This document shows, in pieces, positions 1 to 10,447 of a DNA stretch of 64,000 bases. Each line of letters starts with the position of its first letter. Position 1 is the first letter of the stretch. The position numbers and the translations under genes were made by a program. The stretch is from NCBI GenBank assembly GCA_028641055.1, contig CM054063.1, forward strand, positions 181,604,756 through 181,668,755, in the 5' to 3' direction. Source of the DNA: Alopecurus myosuroides. Its lineage: Eukaryota; Streptophyta; Magnoliopsida; Poales; Poaceae. The notes below the pieces were generated by a model. The model had not been told where the DNA came from. It was given only the letters and a program-made list of their open reading frames with translations, and did not search any database.

Positions 1-1431
1 ATGGGATCAGAAAGAATCAAAACCTTACCGCCAGGAGTATTCGTTCAGCACTTACATGAGCCATCCATAAAAGGTGGAGACGTTGATTACCCTCTGGCGT
101 CTGAATCAATCGAAGTCATGATCGTTAAGCCGGACTGGACAATTCCGTACTTAAACTTCTTAGTCAATCAGAAGTACCCGGAAGGAGCAGACGAAGTCTT
201 GCAAAGACAAATACAGCGTCGATGCAAAGGATACACAGTAATTGACGGCTGCTTATATAAACGCAGTACTTCTGGAATTTTTCAACGGTGCATCTCACCA
301 CAAGAAGGAAGAGAAATACTAGAAGAAATCCATGCCGGTGATTGCGGACATCATGCTCAATCAAAAAGCATAGTCAAAAAAGCATTCCGCGCGGGGTTTT
401 TCTGGCTAACATCCAAGACAGATGCCGAGCATATAGTTAACACGTGTGCAGGATGTCAATATTACGCTAAGCAGACCAATTTGCCGGCCCAAGCACTTAA
501 AACTATCCCCATTACGTGGCCGTTTGCGGTCTGGGGGCTAGATATGATGGGACCGTTCAAAACTGCAAGAGGCGGACTTACTCATTTGCTAGTAGCAGTG
601 GATAAGTACACCAAATGGGTGGAGGCCAAACCCATCAAAAAGCTGGATGGTGCAACTGCTAGAAATTTCATCATCGACTTGGTGATGAGATACGGTGTGC
701 CACACAGCATAATAACCGACAACGGGACAAATTTATCCATCGGAGAGTTGGCAAGATATTGCCGACAAACGGGAATTCGCCTAGATCTAGCATCTGTGGC
801 ACACCCGCAATCCAATGGACAGGTTGAGCGAATGAATAGCTCAATCCTGCAAGGAATACGCCCAAGACTCGAAACTCCTCTTCACAGAGCGGCCGGAGCA
901 TGGGTAGAAGAGCTACCTTCCGTGATTTGGAGTATAAGAACGACGCCAAATAGGTCGACTGGGCAAACCCCGTTTTTCCTAGTTTACGGCGCGGAAGCTA
1001 TTCTCCCAACAGATATGATTCATGATAGCCCAAGAGTGCAAGATTTTGACGAATTAGACGCCGAAGAGGCACGACAGAATGCTGTTGATCTCCTAGAAGA
1101 GGAACGAGAGCTTGTGCTTCAAAGATCCGCCATTTACCAGCAGGGTTTGAGACGTTACCATAGTCGGAAAATCAGGCATCGCTCTTTTAAAGAAGGTGAC
1201 CTAGTGCTGAGGTTGGTGCAGCAAAGGAAGCACAAATTAGCCCCATTATGGGAAGGACCATTTGTCATAAGTAAAGCCATGAAAAATGGATCATACTATC
1301 TTGTTGACATTCGAGATACGGAAGACGATCCCGAGAAACCGAATCGCAAAAGAAAGAGAAAGATAGATGATGAGCTAGGAGAGACAAAAAGGCCTTCGAG
1401 TATCCAGCAGTTACGTCCCTTCTATACTTAG
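1..1431 (+). CDS. gypsy integrase (C-terminal part of pol, open at left edge)
   Basis: The protein inserts retrotransposon cDNA into chromosomes. It reads 476 codons without a stop, and the frame is open at base 1, so the methionine there need not be a true start; the preceding RNase H region is cut off by the window edge. The zinc-binding module shows H111, H117/H118, C149 and C152. The catalytic core shows D181 (in GLDMMGPF), D240 (in ITDNGTN) and E276 (in GQVERMN). D240 and E276 are separated by 35 residues, the D-D-35-E pattern of active integrases. The C-terminal part has the usual gypsy GPFVISKAMKNGSYYL-like module and a basic tail; no chromodomain is visible. The homologous integrase at 8688-10117 carries several stops, so this copy is younger or better preserved. 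Confidence 0.9.
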   Translation: MGSERIKTLPPGVFVQHLHEPSIKGGDVDYPLASESIEVMIVKPDWTIPYLNFLVNQKYPEGADEVLQRQIQRRCKGYTVIDGCLYKRSTSGIFQRCISPQEGREILEEIHAGDCGHHAQSKSIVKKAFRAGFFWLTSKTDAEHIVNTCAGCQYYAKQTNLPAQALKTIPITWPFAVWGLDMMGPFKTARGGLTHLLVAVDKYTKWVEAKPIKKLDGATARNFIIDLVMRYGVPHSIITDNGTNLSIGELARYCRQTGIRLDLASVAHPQSNGQVERMNSSILQGIRPRLETPLHRAAGAWVEELPSVIWSIRTTPNRSTGQTPFFLVYGAEAILPTDMIHDSPRVQDFDELDAEEARQNAVDLLEEERELVLQRSAIYQQGLRRYHSRKIRHRSFKEGDLVLRLVQQRKHKLAPLWEGPFVISKAMKNGSYYLVDIRDTEDDPEKPNRKRKRKIDDELGETKRPSSIQQLRPFYT

Positions 1432-2043
1432 TTCAATATCTATGTAAACATCTTTTGAGATCATGAAATAAAGTCATTGGAATTCTGATATCCATGTTTT
1501 TTACAAGTTTATTGTAGTAAAAGCATGTTTCCACCTTTTCTATTTCCCAATGATCCTACAAAATACTCAATGTTAACCCGAATTGTGCATGCGTGCTCGG
1601 CGTTAAAAAACTGAATGATTTCAGCCTGTTAATGGCTAAAGGAAACTCGGATTGTGCCTGCGTGCCCAAGTTTCAAGAAAGTCCCTTACAAATCTTTAAG
1701 CATTACCTGATCGAATGTATGTTGGGTCACTGGATCTGGTTAGTAAAAATGCCCTTAGTATGATCCATGTTTCCGAGTTTTAAACTGATTGGTTATATCC
1801 AGTTACTCGTCATGACGATCATAATGCTATCGAGCCATTTCAAACACTAAAGACAGTCAAAACACATATGCCAGAGAACTTAGTAGATAAAGGAATAATT
1901 CAACCCGACAAACTTGCAAGGAATTTTATAATTCAAAACTGCAAAAGGCGGAGTTCTTGTTTCGACAAATGAAATAGAAGCGTTACAGTGTAAAACTAGC
2001 GCTCCTATTATACAAGTCCACCATCCAGGTTAGAGGCAGTCCT
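1432..2043 (+). other. noncoding spacer between integrase and antisense gene
   Basis: No gene is visible here. It contains two related short stretches with the words 'gtgc(a/c)tgcgtgc' (about 1585-1600 and 1655-1670) that are also present after the element 2 integrase (10265-10350). The spacer is therefore a conserved noncoding part of the element, probably 3' untranslated sequence of the pol transcript and downstream sequence of the antisense gene. Confidence 0.6.
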
Positions 2044-5004
2044 TCAAGCATCCGAGTCTTCCCCGCTGCTTTCATTTTCGGGGATTGCGGGAACCTCTTC
2101 TTCTGGATAAGTGACAGAAATGTTAACCATGGAAGCAATCTTGGTGGCGTGGCCTTTGACTTCATCAAAGATGGCGGTTCGCTGATTTTCTGTATATCCT
2201 GGAGGGACACCAGAGGCCACGCGCCAAGATTTCGCATCAGGATAATGCAGGCGCATAAGGCCTAGTGCCATGCGCGCACCACCTCTTGCAGCGGAGCGTA
2301 GGATGAATTCCTTTGATCCCGCAACTTCCATGATGGCACCCGGGAGTTTGTAAACTTCCGAGAATTCTATAGTACTTGCGGGAAGGAATTTGTTAATCAA
2401 TTGCATTCCTGCATTTCTGATGGCGTTCCATACCTCTCCAAAAGCTCGGATTTTCTCAATCCGAGAAATGCCTGGAATATTCCCTGTTTTGATGGCAGAA
2501 ACAAAAAAGAAACGAGTTTAGGCCACAAAATAAAAGGAAGTGAGACATGGAGAAATTGGTAAAAGGAGCTAACTTACCAAGAACCTTATCAATTTCGGTG
2601 CCTTCTTTCATGCGCGGGAGTAGCATACTTTTGAAATCATGGATAATAGATTTATTTTCCGCCGCTTGTAAAGAAGCCTGGGATTGAGCAATCCCAAGGG
2701 CCAGATTACTGGCTTCCAGGTCTTTTTGAACTTTCATAAGTTCCTTGCGAAGGCTCGAGTTTTCTGCACGGAGTCGAGATGCATTGCCAGCGTCCTTTGC
2801 TACTTTGTTGGCTTTTGCTAAAGCAGCTAGAGGACACAAAAACATTTCGAGCTTATGAAAATTTGGGAAAAATGTTATCCGAATAAAAACTGCAGAGAAT
2901 ACATACCTGTTGTTTCAGATAATTGTAGCTGAGATGACGCCAGCTCGTTGCTTTTTAACTCAATCATAGATTGAAGGGTTTTTACTTCTCTACTCTTGAG
3001 ATTAAGCTTCTTAAAAATTTCCAAGTTTATGGCATCTACGGAATGATGAATACGGAAATGAAAGCCAAATGCTTAAGTATGAACAAGCATAGGAAGAAAC
3101 ATTAAGAAGAATTCAGGTTTTCAACTTAATGCTTGGGGGCTAGAGGTGTCACCTGGCTCATTTCTCGCAAGTCGGCCAAGTTCATGTGGCCAAGTTCACC
3201 TGGCTCATTTCCCTTCTTGTAAGACCTGGCGAGGGGAAAATATAATATCATTGCGAACAACTAATCCGCCTTGTGGCCATGGACGAATTAGAGGGGCAGG
3301 AGCGAAGAACTTTTTAGCCTCCGGACGAATATATCCAAGATCATCGAATGGTTCTTCTTTTATCCGGATGTTACTGTACAAATTGGAGATGGGTTCGTTT
3401 CCAGCAGAGGTCCGGAGATTTCCACCTGTTTGTGCTTCCGTTCTACCCCTCGGGCCCATGGCTGCGGAAGAAGATTCTTCTTTGATAGCAGTCTTATGTT
3501 TCTTCAGCTTCTTTGTTTTCAGAGAAGTTGGTGCAAGACTGAAAGAAGAATATCCGAGAGTTAAAGATCTTGAAGAACTGAAGGAGGATGGTAACTAGGA
3601 AAACCCCGGTAAAATACCTGGACGTGGCGATAGGAATTCCGTCAACAGTTACCATTTTCTCGAAAGTCACCTGCCTTTTGCGCTTCCGGTCGTTGTAAAA
3701 CCTAGCATGTAGTTCGTTGAGTTCGGCATCGGAAGCAAGATCATTTACTCCGAGTTCGTTAAACTGGGAAAGAATTAACAACATATTAAAAGGCGGAGAT
3801 ACAAGTCAATCTGAGGAAAACTCGGAAACAATGAAAGTATAACTACCTTAGGAACTTGATTTTCCACGTGATAAATGGCTAGGTTTTCTTCGATTTGGGC
3901 GCTGGAGGCAACCAGTTGATGAAGTCGCTTTATAAAATCTTTCTTGGTATAGGCTTTATCTGTTCCCCTCATGTTATCTTCTGGCCCTTGGTATTCGCAA
4001 AGAAGCCGGGAACGAAATGAAAGGGGCTGAATGCGACGTCCGAACCGGCATAAAACAGTGTCCTTCCCAGTTAAGGAAGGTTTGGAAGAAGTAAGCTTGG
4101 CAATACGACGCTTTATCTTCATTAAATTTTCCGGCAATGTCTCAACTGCTTCAACTGTCCAATTCTCTTGGGGAACAGCGGCGGTGTTGGCAAAAGGTGG
4201 AACCCCGATGGCCTTTTTTGGAAAAGGCACATCGGGATGATAAAATAAAGAACCCGTCCAAAATTTGACGGATTCTGATGTCTTGATCTTGGGGAACCAA
4301 TCTTCCCTAAACCTCCGAAGAGTAAAGGAGATGGTCCCGCAAGTCGGAAGTGCGCCCTCCGAGGAGTTCCGCTTAACTCCGAAACAATACATCCATAAGT
4401 CTAACCTAGGCTCTAAACCTAAGTAACCCTCGAATAGGGCCTAGAACCCGGCCAAATAAAGAATGGAGTTGGGTGGAAGGTTGTGGGGTTGGATGTTGTA
4501 GTGAGAAAGGACTTGGAGGAAAAAAGCGGAAGGGGGGAGCCCCATACCTCTTAGAAGGTGGGAAGAAAGGAGAACCCTTTCACCATCTCTTGGCGCCGGC
4601 TCGTTCTCGTCTTCGGGGAGCCGCCATTTCCCTTGGAGGATCAGGCCCTCTTTCTCCAAGTTTGGAAGAAGAGCCGGGGGAATGCTGCAGGCAACCCAGT
4701 TGCTTGCAGATTCCGCCTCTTCATCTGCTCCGGTGATGGAGGCGGTGGCCGCTTCTGCGGCGGCGAGCTCGTCACCGACGAGCTGGATCTTCTCCTCCGC
4801 CGTTTCAGGGGCGAACGGCGAGGAGGCGGCGGAGCTAGCGCCTGCAACGTCCGCGGCGGCGGAAAGATTTTCTCCGCCCGCCGCGGAGGCCGCGGATTTC
4901 TCCGGCTCGTCGCCGGCGTGCTTGGGTGACCCAACTTGGGGATCTAGGTCGCTGATGATGTCGTTGATGGCGGCGCGAGTGGGCGAAGACGGTGAGCCTG
5001 CCAT
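2044..5004 (-). pseudogene. antisense multi-exon gene of the Tat element (Transposase_28-like domain)
   Basis: This gene runs opposite to the retrotransposon. The likely start is the ATG at 5004. Exon 1 (5004-3847) encodes an Ala/Ser/Glu-rich N-terminus and then the domain known as 'putative gypsy type transposon' (PF04195-like), with GMGLPPSAFFLQVLSHYNIQ and LPPNSILYLAGF. It ends in AAG followed by GTAGTT. Exon 2 (3763-3618) begins after a CAG acceptor and ends before GTATTT. A further exon near 3500-3205 carries KEEPFDDLGYIRPEAKKFFA, and coiled-coil-like exons lie at about 2845-2456. The last exon ends at 2044 with an acidic tail. A TAG at 4441-4443 replaces a CAG (Gln) present in the sister gene, so this copy is truncated unless read through. 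The function is unknown; similar antisense ORFs are known from Tat-type elements such as Grande. Confidence 0.65.
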
Positions 5005-5543
5005 TTTCGGGCGGCGCGGTTCGTTTCCGGGGCTTGGAGGTGAGGAGTGCTCGGGACAGTGCGTCGCTTGGGAGCTTGTGCGCGTCAATGGCGAGAGAGG
5101 TGAGAGTGCGGAAGGTTTTCGTTGAGGACGAGGATGGCTATTTATAGCTAGAAATCTGTCAAGATACGCGCCAACGGCTATTTTGACCGTTGGATGTTTG
5201 CCGTGTGTCACTCGCCGGAAAATCCGGGAAATGAAACGACGGGGTAATGATGGTTATCTCCTCGTTTCCCGCGAGAATCTGTCAGAGATATGTTTCTGGG
5301 TTTTTTCCGAGTAAACCTCAAACGTCGCTTACGTCGGCGTGGTTGAGTGCGCTGACGTAGGAAGTTTCTTCTCCGCGAAGGATCGTGAGAGAAAAGCCGG
5401 ATTTTCAGGATTCCGAGTTTCATGCCACCATCTTTTTCAAAAGAAGAATAAGAAGAATCAAGACTGCTGAATCAATATTTCTCGGACAAAGAATATTTGG
5501 TGAACGGCGGAGAATCAGAGTTTTGATCCTTCTTGGGGGCTAC
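5005..5543 (-). promoter_or_regulatory. upstream region of antisense gene, ending at the polypurine tract
   Basis: This stretch lies between the antisense start and the 3' LTR. On the minus strand it holds a TATA-like 'ctataaatagc' (rc of about 5137-5147), roughly 130 bases upstream of the ATG, so it is a plausible promoter and 5' leader. At its other end the plus strand reads cttgggggctac directly before the LTR TG, which is the expected plus-strand primer position. A shared promoter/PPT interval is an inference. Confidence 0.45.
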
Positions 5544-6106
5544 TGTCGGATATATACCAAATAGGGGTATAGAAGATGGTAGGCCAAGTGCCGGATTACC
5601 AGGGTGGCCTAAGTGGTAGTGGGCTTAGGTCCATTAGGCGGCCCAGTAATCCGGCGCGCAGAAGCCGGATTCTAGAAGAACCCGGATCACATCCCATGTG
5701 ATCTGGCTTGGAGGAGAAGACGGATTCCTTGCTTTCCAAGTTACAAGTTACCGTAGTTTTCTAGGTTTCCTATTCTGTAAGCCCTAATCCGGCTATTATA
5801 TAAAGCCGGACGGGAGATAAACGAAACAAAAAACGAAGGAGAGATAAGATAGAAGCTCTACGCCAACTCGCCGAGAAGCTCATCCTCGTCGAGTGGTTTA
5901 GATCTAAAACCCTCACATTGTAACCCTGTTTACGGGATTTAGTCCCAATTAGTGAGAAGTGCAGGAGTAGGCACGTCGTACTGTCGCGACGTACCGAACC
6001 TGGGTAAAATCCTGTGTTCTGTGTTACTACGCTGCCCCGTTACCCCACGTCTCTACCGTAGTCTCATGGCACCCCCGTCCATGAAAACTACTACGATGTC
6101 TCGACA
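5544..6106 (+). repeat. 3' LTR of Tat element 1
   Basis: The LTR runs from TGTCGGATATATACC to GATGTCTCGACA, with 5 bp terminal inverted repeats TGTCG/CGACA, and is 563 bp long. A TATA box (TATATAAA, 5797-5804) lies after a block shared with the LTR at 17960-18508, followed by the presumed transcript start. It is directly preceded by a gggggctac polypurine-like tract. The base after it (6107) is already gag-like coding sequence of element 2 rather than a primer binding site, so it is the 3' LTR of element 1 and not a proper 5' LTR of element 2. Confidence 0.85.
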
Positions 6107-6175
6107 CCCTCGGCAAAGGTGGCAAAGAGAACACTTCGATAAATAAACGCGGTTGTCCCACAAACCCCAAAATTC

Positions 6176-6590
6176 TTGAAGTACTCAAACACACCAATTA
6201 CCTGGCATCAGTCTGATCATCCCGGAAATATCCCAGAACCCGGCACGCAAGCTCTAGTTGTAAGTCCTATTATTCGAAACACTAGGCTAAAAAAAATGTT
6301 GATGGATGGAGGATCCAGCATCAACATAATGTACCTGGATACATTGAAGCATCTGCGAATCTCCGAGACCCAGCTCAATCATAGCAACATACGTTTTCAC
6401 GGCATTGTTCCTGGCAGGCAAGCACGATCCCTAGGAGAAATTTCCCTAGATGTAACCTATTGAGAGAAAGAACATTTCCGTCAGGAAAAAGTCTCCTTCG
6501 AGGTTGTGCCGTTTGAAAGTGTGTATCACGCAATACTCGGACGTCCAGCTTTCGCCAAATTCATGGCAAGATCATGATATATCTATAACA
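6176..6590 (+). pseudogene. gag end and retropepsin-like protease of element 2
   Basis: The translation shows the region before the protease (WHQSDHPGNIPEPGTQALVV) and the active-site segment MLMDGGSSINIMYL, the Tat version of the D-S/T-G motif in which the residue after Asp is Gly. A TGA at 6461-6463 interrupts it. In the same frame it resumes with VVPFESVYHAILGRPAFAKF, which contains the conserved ILGRP motif of the second protease half. A further stop follows near 6577. The normal role is cleavage of the Gag-Pol polyprotein; this copy is inactive. Confidence 0.75.
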
Positions 6591-6693
6591 AGCTGAAGAT
6601 GCCAGGACCAAAAGGAGGAGTAATCACCATAAAGGGAGACTTCAAATTGGCAAACGAGCTGGAAAAAGAAAAAATGCCCTTTGCGCAGAAAAA

Positions 6694-8221
6694 GTGATAT
6701 CAAAGGAAGAACTGAAGGAGCTGGCAAAAAAAGTATCACCGACAGAAATGCCGGCAGGGAAAGAAAGCCGGAAGCCGGCAGACAACTTCAAAGCTTCCGA
6801 GAATACAAGACAGGTTATCCTAGACCCCAAAGATCCGACAAAGTTTGTCGTAGTGGGAACTGGAATGACCGACAAATAGGAAAGCGAGCTCATCAAGTTC
6901 CTCCGTGAGAACTGGGATATTTTTGAATGGTGTCCAGCTGACATGCCAGGCGTACCCAGGGAACTTGCTGAGCACCAACTCAAGGTAATTCCAGGATCTA
7001 AACCCGTCAAACAAGGTCTTCGTCGATTTGACGGAAGAAGACGGAAGGCTATTGGCAAGGAGATTATCCGACTTTTAGACGCTGATTTTATCCGGGAAGT
7101 TATACATACTGAATGGTCTGCGAACCCAGTATTAGTCCTGAAGAAATATAGTATTGTTCTTAGGATGTGTATAGATTACACCGGCCTGAGCAAGTTGTGT
7201 CCAAAAGATAGGTTTGCGTTATCGCGAATCGATCAAATAATAGATGCCACCGCTGGCTGTGAGCTTTTATGCTTTTTGGACGCTTATTCCAGGTACCATG
7301 AAATACTTATGAAGGAAAATGACCAAATCAAAACCTCCTTCATAACCCCGTACGGAACGTACTACTACATAACCATGCCTTTTGGACTGAAGAACGCAGG
7401 TGCAACCTACCAGCGTTGCATGCAACGATGTTTGCATAGTCAGATTGGCAAAAATGTTCACGTTTAAGTGGACGACATTGTCGTCGTTTCCAAGAAAAAG
7501 GACATGCTCCTTGAAGATTTGCGAGAAACCTTCAAAAATTTGCGCACTTATAAAATGATGTTGAATCCATTGAAGTGCGTATTCGGGGTTCCCTTAGGAA
7601 AACTTCTGGGTTTCATCGTTTCTCACAGAGGAATAGAAGTAAACCCGGAAAAGATCAAGGCAATCCTAAACATCTCAAGGCCTACGTGCTTAAAAGATGT
7701 ACAAAGATTGACGGGTTCTGCAGCTGCCGTCAGCAGGTTTATAAGCCAGCTAGGAGACAAAGCTCTGCCATTAATACAAATTGTTGAAGAAATCCGACAA
7801 ATTTGTGTGTACAGAAGAGGCAGATGTAGCATTAACCCAGTTAAAAGAAACCTTGATGAAACCTCCGATTTTGGCATCACCAAAAGACGAAGAACCCATG
7901 TTATTGTACCTCACAACAACAAACAGGGTTATCAGCGCAGTGATAGTTGTAGAAAGGCGGAAAGACGAGCAAACCATACCAGATCAACATCCGGTGTATT
8001 ATGTAAGTGAAGTTTTTTCCGAGTCCAAGCAAAGATACCCACACTATCAAAAACTAGCATATGGCGTATTTTTCGCATCTAGAAAAATCCGTCATTACTT
8101 CCAAGGACATTCCATAACAGTGGTATGCAAAGCACCACTAGGGGATATAATCAACAATGCGGACGCAACAGGCCGAGTAGCCAAATGGGGCACCGAGTTG
8201 GCTGCGTTCGACATTAATTAG
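6694..8221 (+). pseudogene. reverse transcriptase and RNase H of element 2
   Basis: The RT fingers and palm are clear: ELAEHQLKVIPGSKPVKQ, the CLDAYSRY-like motif (LCFLDAYSRYHEI), MPFGLKNAGATYQRCMQ, then the active site. The aromatic residue of the expected YVDD is replaced by TAA (7465-7467), leaving VDDIVVVS after the stop. There is another in-frame TAG near 6877-6879. At about 7786 the frame shifts. The RNase H domain continues in another frame with CTEEADVALTQLKETL and LLYLTTTNRVISAVIV, up to a TAG at 8219-8221. The enzyme would copy element RNA into DNA; this copy cannot be functional. Confidence 0.85.
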
Positions 8222-8251
8222 TACCAACCCCGAACGGCAATAAAATCCCAA

Positions 8252-8687
8252 GTGTTGGCAGATTTCGTCGCTGATTGGACAGAAGCAATGGAAAACACAC
8301 TAATGCCAAACTCGGAATATTGGGTTATGCACTTTGATGGATCCAAGATGAAGGAAGGCGCGGGAGCTGGTGTAGTCCTAAAATCCCCAAAGAGAGACAC
8401 AATGGAGTATGTATTACAAATACACTTCGACGCCAGCAATAATGTGGCAGAATACGAACCTTTGCTTCATGGCTTGCACATTGCAAAATAAATAGGTGTC
8501 AAATGCATCTTATGCTATTGTGACTCGGATTTGGTGCAGCATCAGCTCAAACAAACATGGGGTGCTAAAAGTCTCATCATGGCCGAATATCAGCGAACGG
8601 TGGACGAGTTTGCAATTTGCTTCCTGGGATTTGAAGTACTTCACGTCAAAAGGGAAGAAAACTGGAACGCGGACGCATAAGCCCGCA
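8252..8687 (+). pseudogene. archaeal-type RNase H (aRNH) of element 2
   Basis: This second RNase H module lies downstream of the retroviral-type one. The four acidic positions can be placed: D in MHFDGSKMKE, E in NVAEYEPL, D in CYCDSDLVQHQL and D in ENWNADA. It is interrupted by TAA at 8489-8491 and 8678-8680. An additional archaeal-type RNase H between RNase H and integrase is a recognised hallmark of many Tat-lineage plant elements, so this short region is the best lineage marker in the window. Confidence 0.7.
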
Positions 8688-10117
8688 TGGGCTCGGAAAG
8701 AGTGAAAACCCTACCACCAGGTGTGTTTGTCTAGCATTTGCATGAGCCATCCATAAAAGGTGGAGATGTTGACTATCCTCTCGTTTTCGAATCAATCGAA
8801 GTCCTGCTTGTTAACCCGGATTGGACAATCCCATATCTAAACTTCTTAGTAGATCAGAAGTACCCGGATGGAGCAGATGAGGTCTTGCAAAGACAAATAA
8901 AACGTCGATGCAAAGGATACACAGTAATCAATGGTTGCCTATATAAACGCAGTACTAACGGAATTTTTCCACGATGTATTTAGCCAGCAGAAGGCCGAGA
9001 AATTCTACAAGAAATCCATGCTGGAGATTGCGGACATCATGCTCAATCAAAAAGCATAGTTAAGAAAGCATTCTGTGCAGGGTTTTTCTGACTAACAGCC
9101 AAGACAGACGCCGAACACATAGTCAATACATGTGCCGGATATCAGTATTACGCCAAGCAGACGAATATGCCAGCCCAGGCACTCAAAACTATACCTATAA
9201 CATGGCCGTTTGCGGTCTGGGGGCTAGATATGACGGGACCATTCAAAACTGCAAGAGGTGGACTTACACATCTACTCGTTGCAGGAGATAAGTATACCAA
9301 GTGGGTGGAAGCAAAACCCATCAAAAATCTTGACGGTGTAACTGCCAGAAATTTCATCATTGACGTAGTCATGAAATACGGCGTTCCACACAGCATAATT
9401 ACCGACAACGGGACAAATTTCTCTAGTGGAGAGTTGGCAAAATATTGCCGACAAACGGGAATACGCCTAGATCTTGCATCCGTGGCACACCCGCAATCCA
9501 ATGGACAGGTTGAAAGAATGAACAGTTCAATCCTGCAAGGAATACGCCCAAGACTCAAATCTCCTCTTCATAGAGCAGCTGGAGCATGGGTGGAAGAGTT
9601 ACCCTCTGTGCTTTGGAGTATTCGAACGACGCCAAACAGGTCAACAGGGCAAACCCCGTTTTTCCTGGTTTACGGCGCGGAAGCAGTCCTTCCAACGGAC
9701 ATGATCCATGATAGCCCAAGAGTGCAAGCTTTCGATGACTCGGATGCCGAAAGTGCACAGCAGGATGACGTCGATCTCCTAGAAGAAGAACGAGAACTTG
9801 TGCTTCAAAGATCTTCCATTTATCAGCAAGGTTTACGACGTTACCATAGTCGGAAAATCAGGCATCGTTCTTTTAAAGAAGGTGACTTAGTGCTAAGATT
9901 GGTAAAACAAAGAAAGCACAAATTGGCCCCAGTTTGGGAAGGACAATTCGTCATCAGCAAGGCTATGAAAAATGGATCATACTATCTTGTAGATATTCGA
10001 GACATGGAAAATGATCCCGAAAGGCCGAATCGCAAAAGAAAGAGAAAGATAGATGACGAACTAGGAGAGACCAAAAGACCCTGGAGCATCCAGCAGTTAC
10101 GTCCCTTCTATACTTAG
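8688..10117 (+). pseudogene. integrase of element 2, broken
   Basis: Colinear with the intact integrase at 1-1431. Stops occur at 8732 (TAG), 8981 (TAG) and 9089 (TGA, in place of Trp). The fourth zinc ligand is lost: the CAGC motif of the intact copy reads CAGY here. From 9167 to 10117 the frame is open and retains GLDMTGPF, ITDNGTNFS and GQVERMN, so the catalytic triad positions survive while the N-terminal zinc module is destroyed. Confidence 0.88.
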
Positions 10118-10447
10118 TTCAATTTCTATGTAAACATCTTTGAGATCATGAAATAAAGTTGTCGGAATTCGTACATCTATGTTTTTACATGTTTATTATA
10201 GTATAAAGCCTAATTTCGTCTTATCTATTTCCCAATGATCTTTCAAAATACTCAATGATAACCCGAATTGTGCCTGCGTGCTCGGTGTTAAAAAATTGAA
10301 TGATTTTTAGCCTAAAATGGCTTAAGGAAACCCAGATTGTGCCTGCGTGCCTGAGTTTCAAAAAACTCCTTACTGTTCTCTAAGTATTATCTAATTGTTT
10401 TTATGTTGGGTCACTGGAACTAGTAAGTAAAAATTCCTTTAGTATAA
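10118..10447 (+). other. post-integrase spacer of element 2, left of the solo LTR
   Basis: Noncoding and homologous to 1432-1760 of element 1, including the paired 'gtgcctgcgtgc' words. Its alignment to element 1 breaks exactly at the TATAA (10443-10447) that precedes the solo LTR and resumes after the second TATAA (14042-14046). Confidence 0.7.
10443..10447. repeat. target site duplication TATAA (left copy)
   Basis: TATAA directly before the TG end of the solo LTR. The second copy is at 14042-14046, directly after the CA end. Element 1 has a single related TATGA at the uninterrupted site (about 1758-1762). Confidence 0.85.

Larger units (their letters stand above)
1..6106 (+). mobile_element. 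Tat-type Ty3/gypsy element 1, right-hand part
   Basis: This is the 3' portion of an LTR retrotransposon whose left part lies outside the window. In order it shows an intact integrase (1-1431), a noncoding spacer, a spliced gene on the opposite strand (2044-5004), a polypurine-like tract (about 5534-5543) and a 3' LTR (5544-6106) with TG and CA ends. An antisense gene between pol and the 3' LTR, together with the archaeal-type RNase H seen in the sister copy at 8252-8687, is typical of the Tat lineage. The integrase aligns from its first base with position 8688 of element 2, so the two are members of one family. Element 1 is the better preserved copy. Confidence 0.85.
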
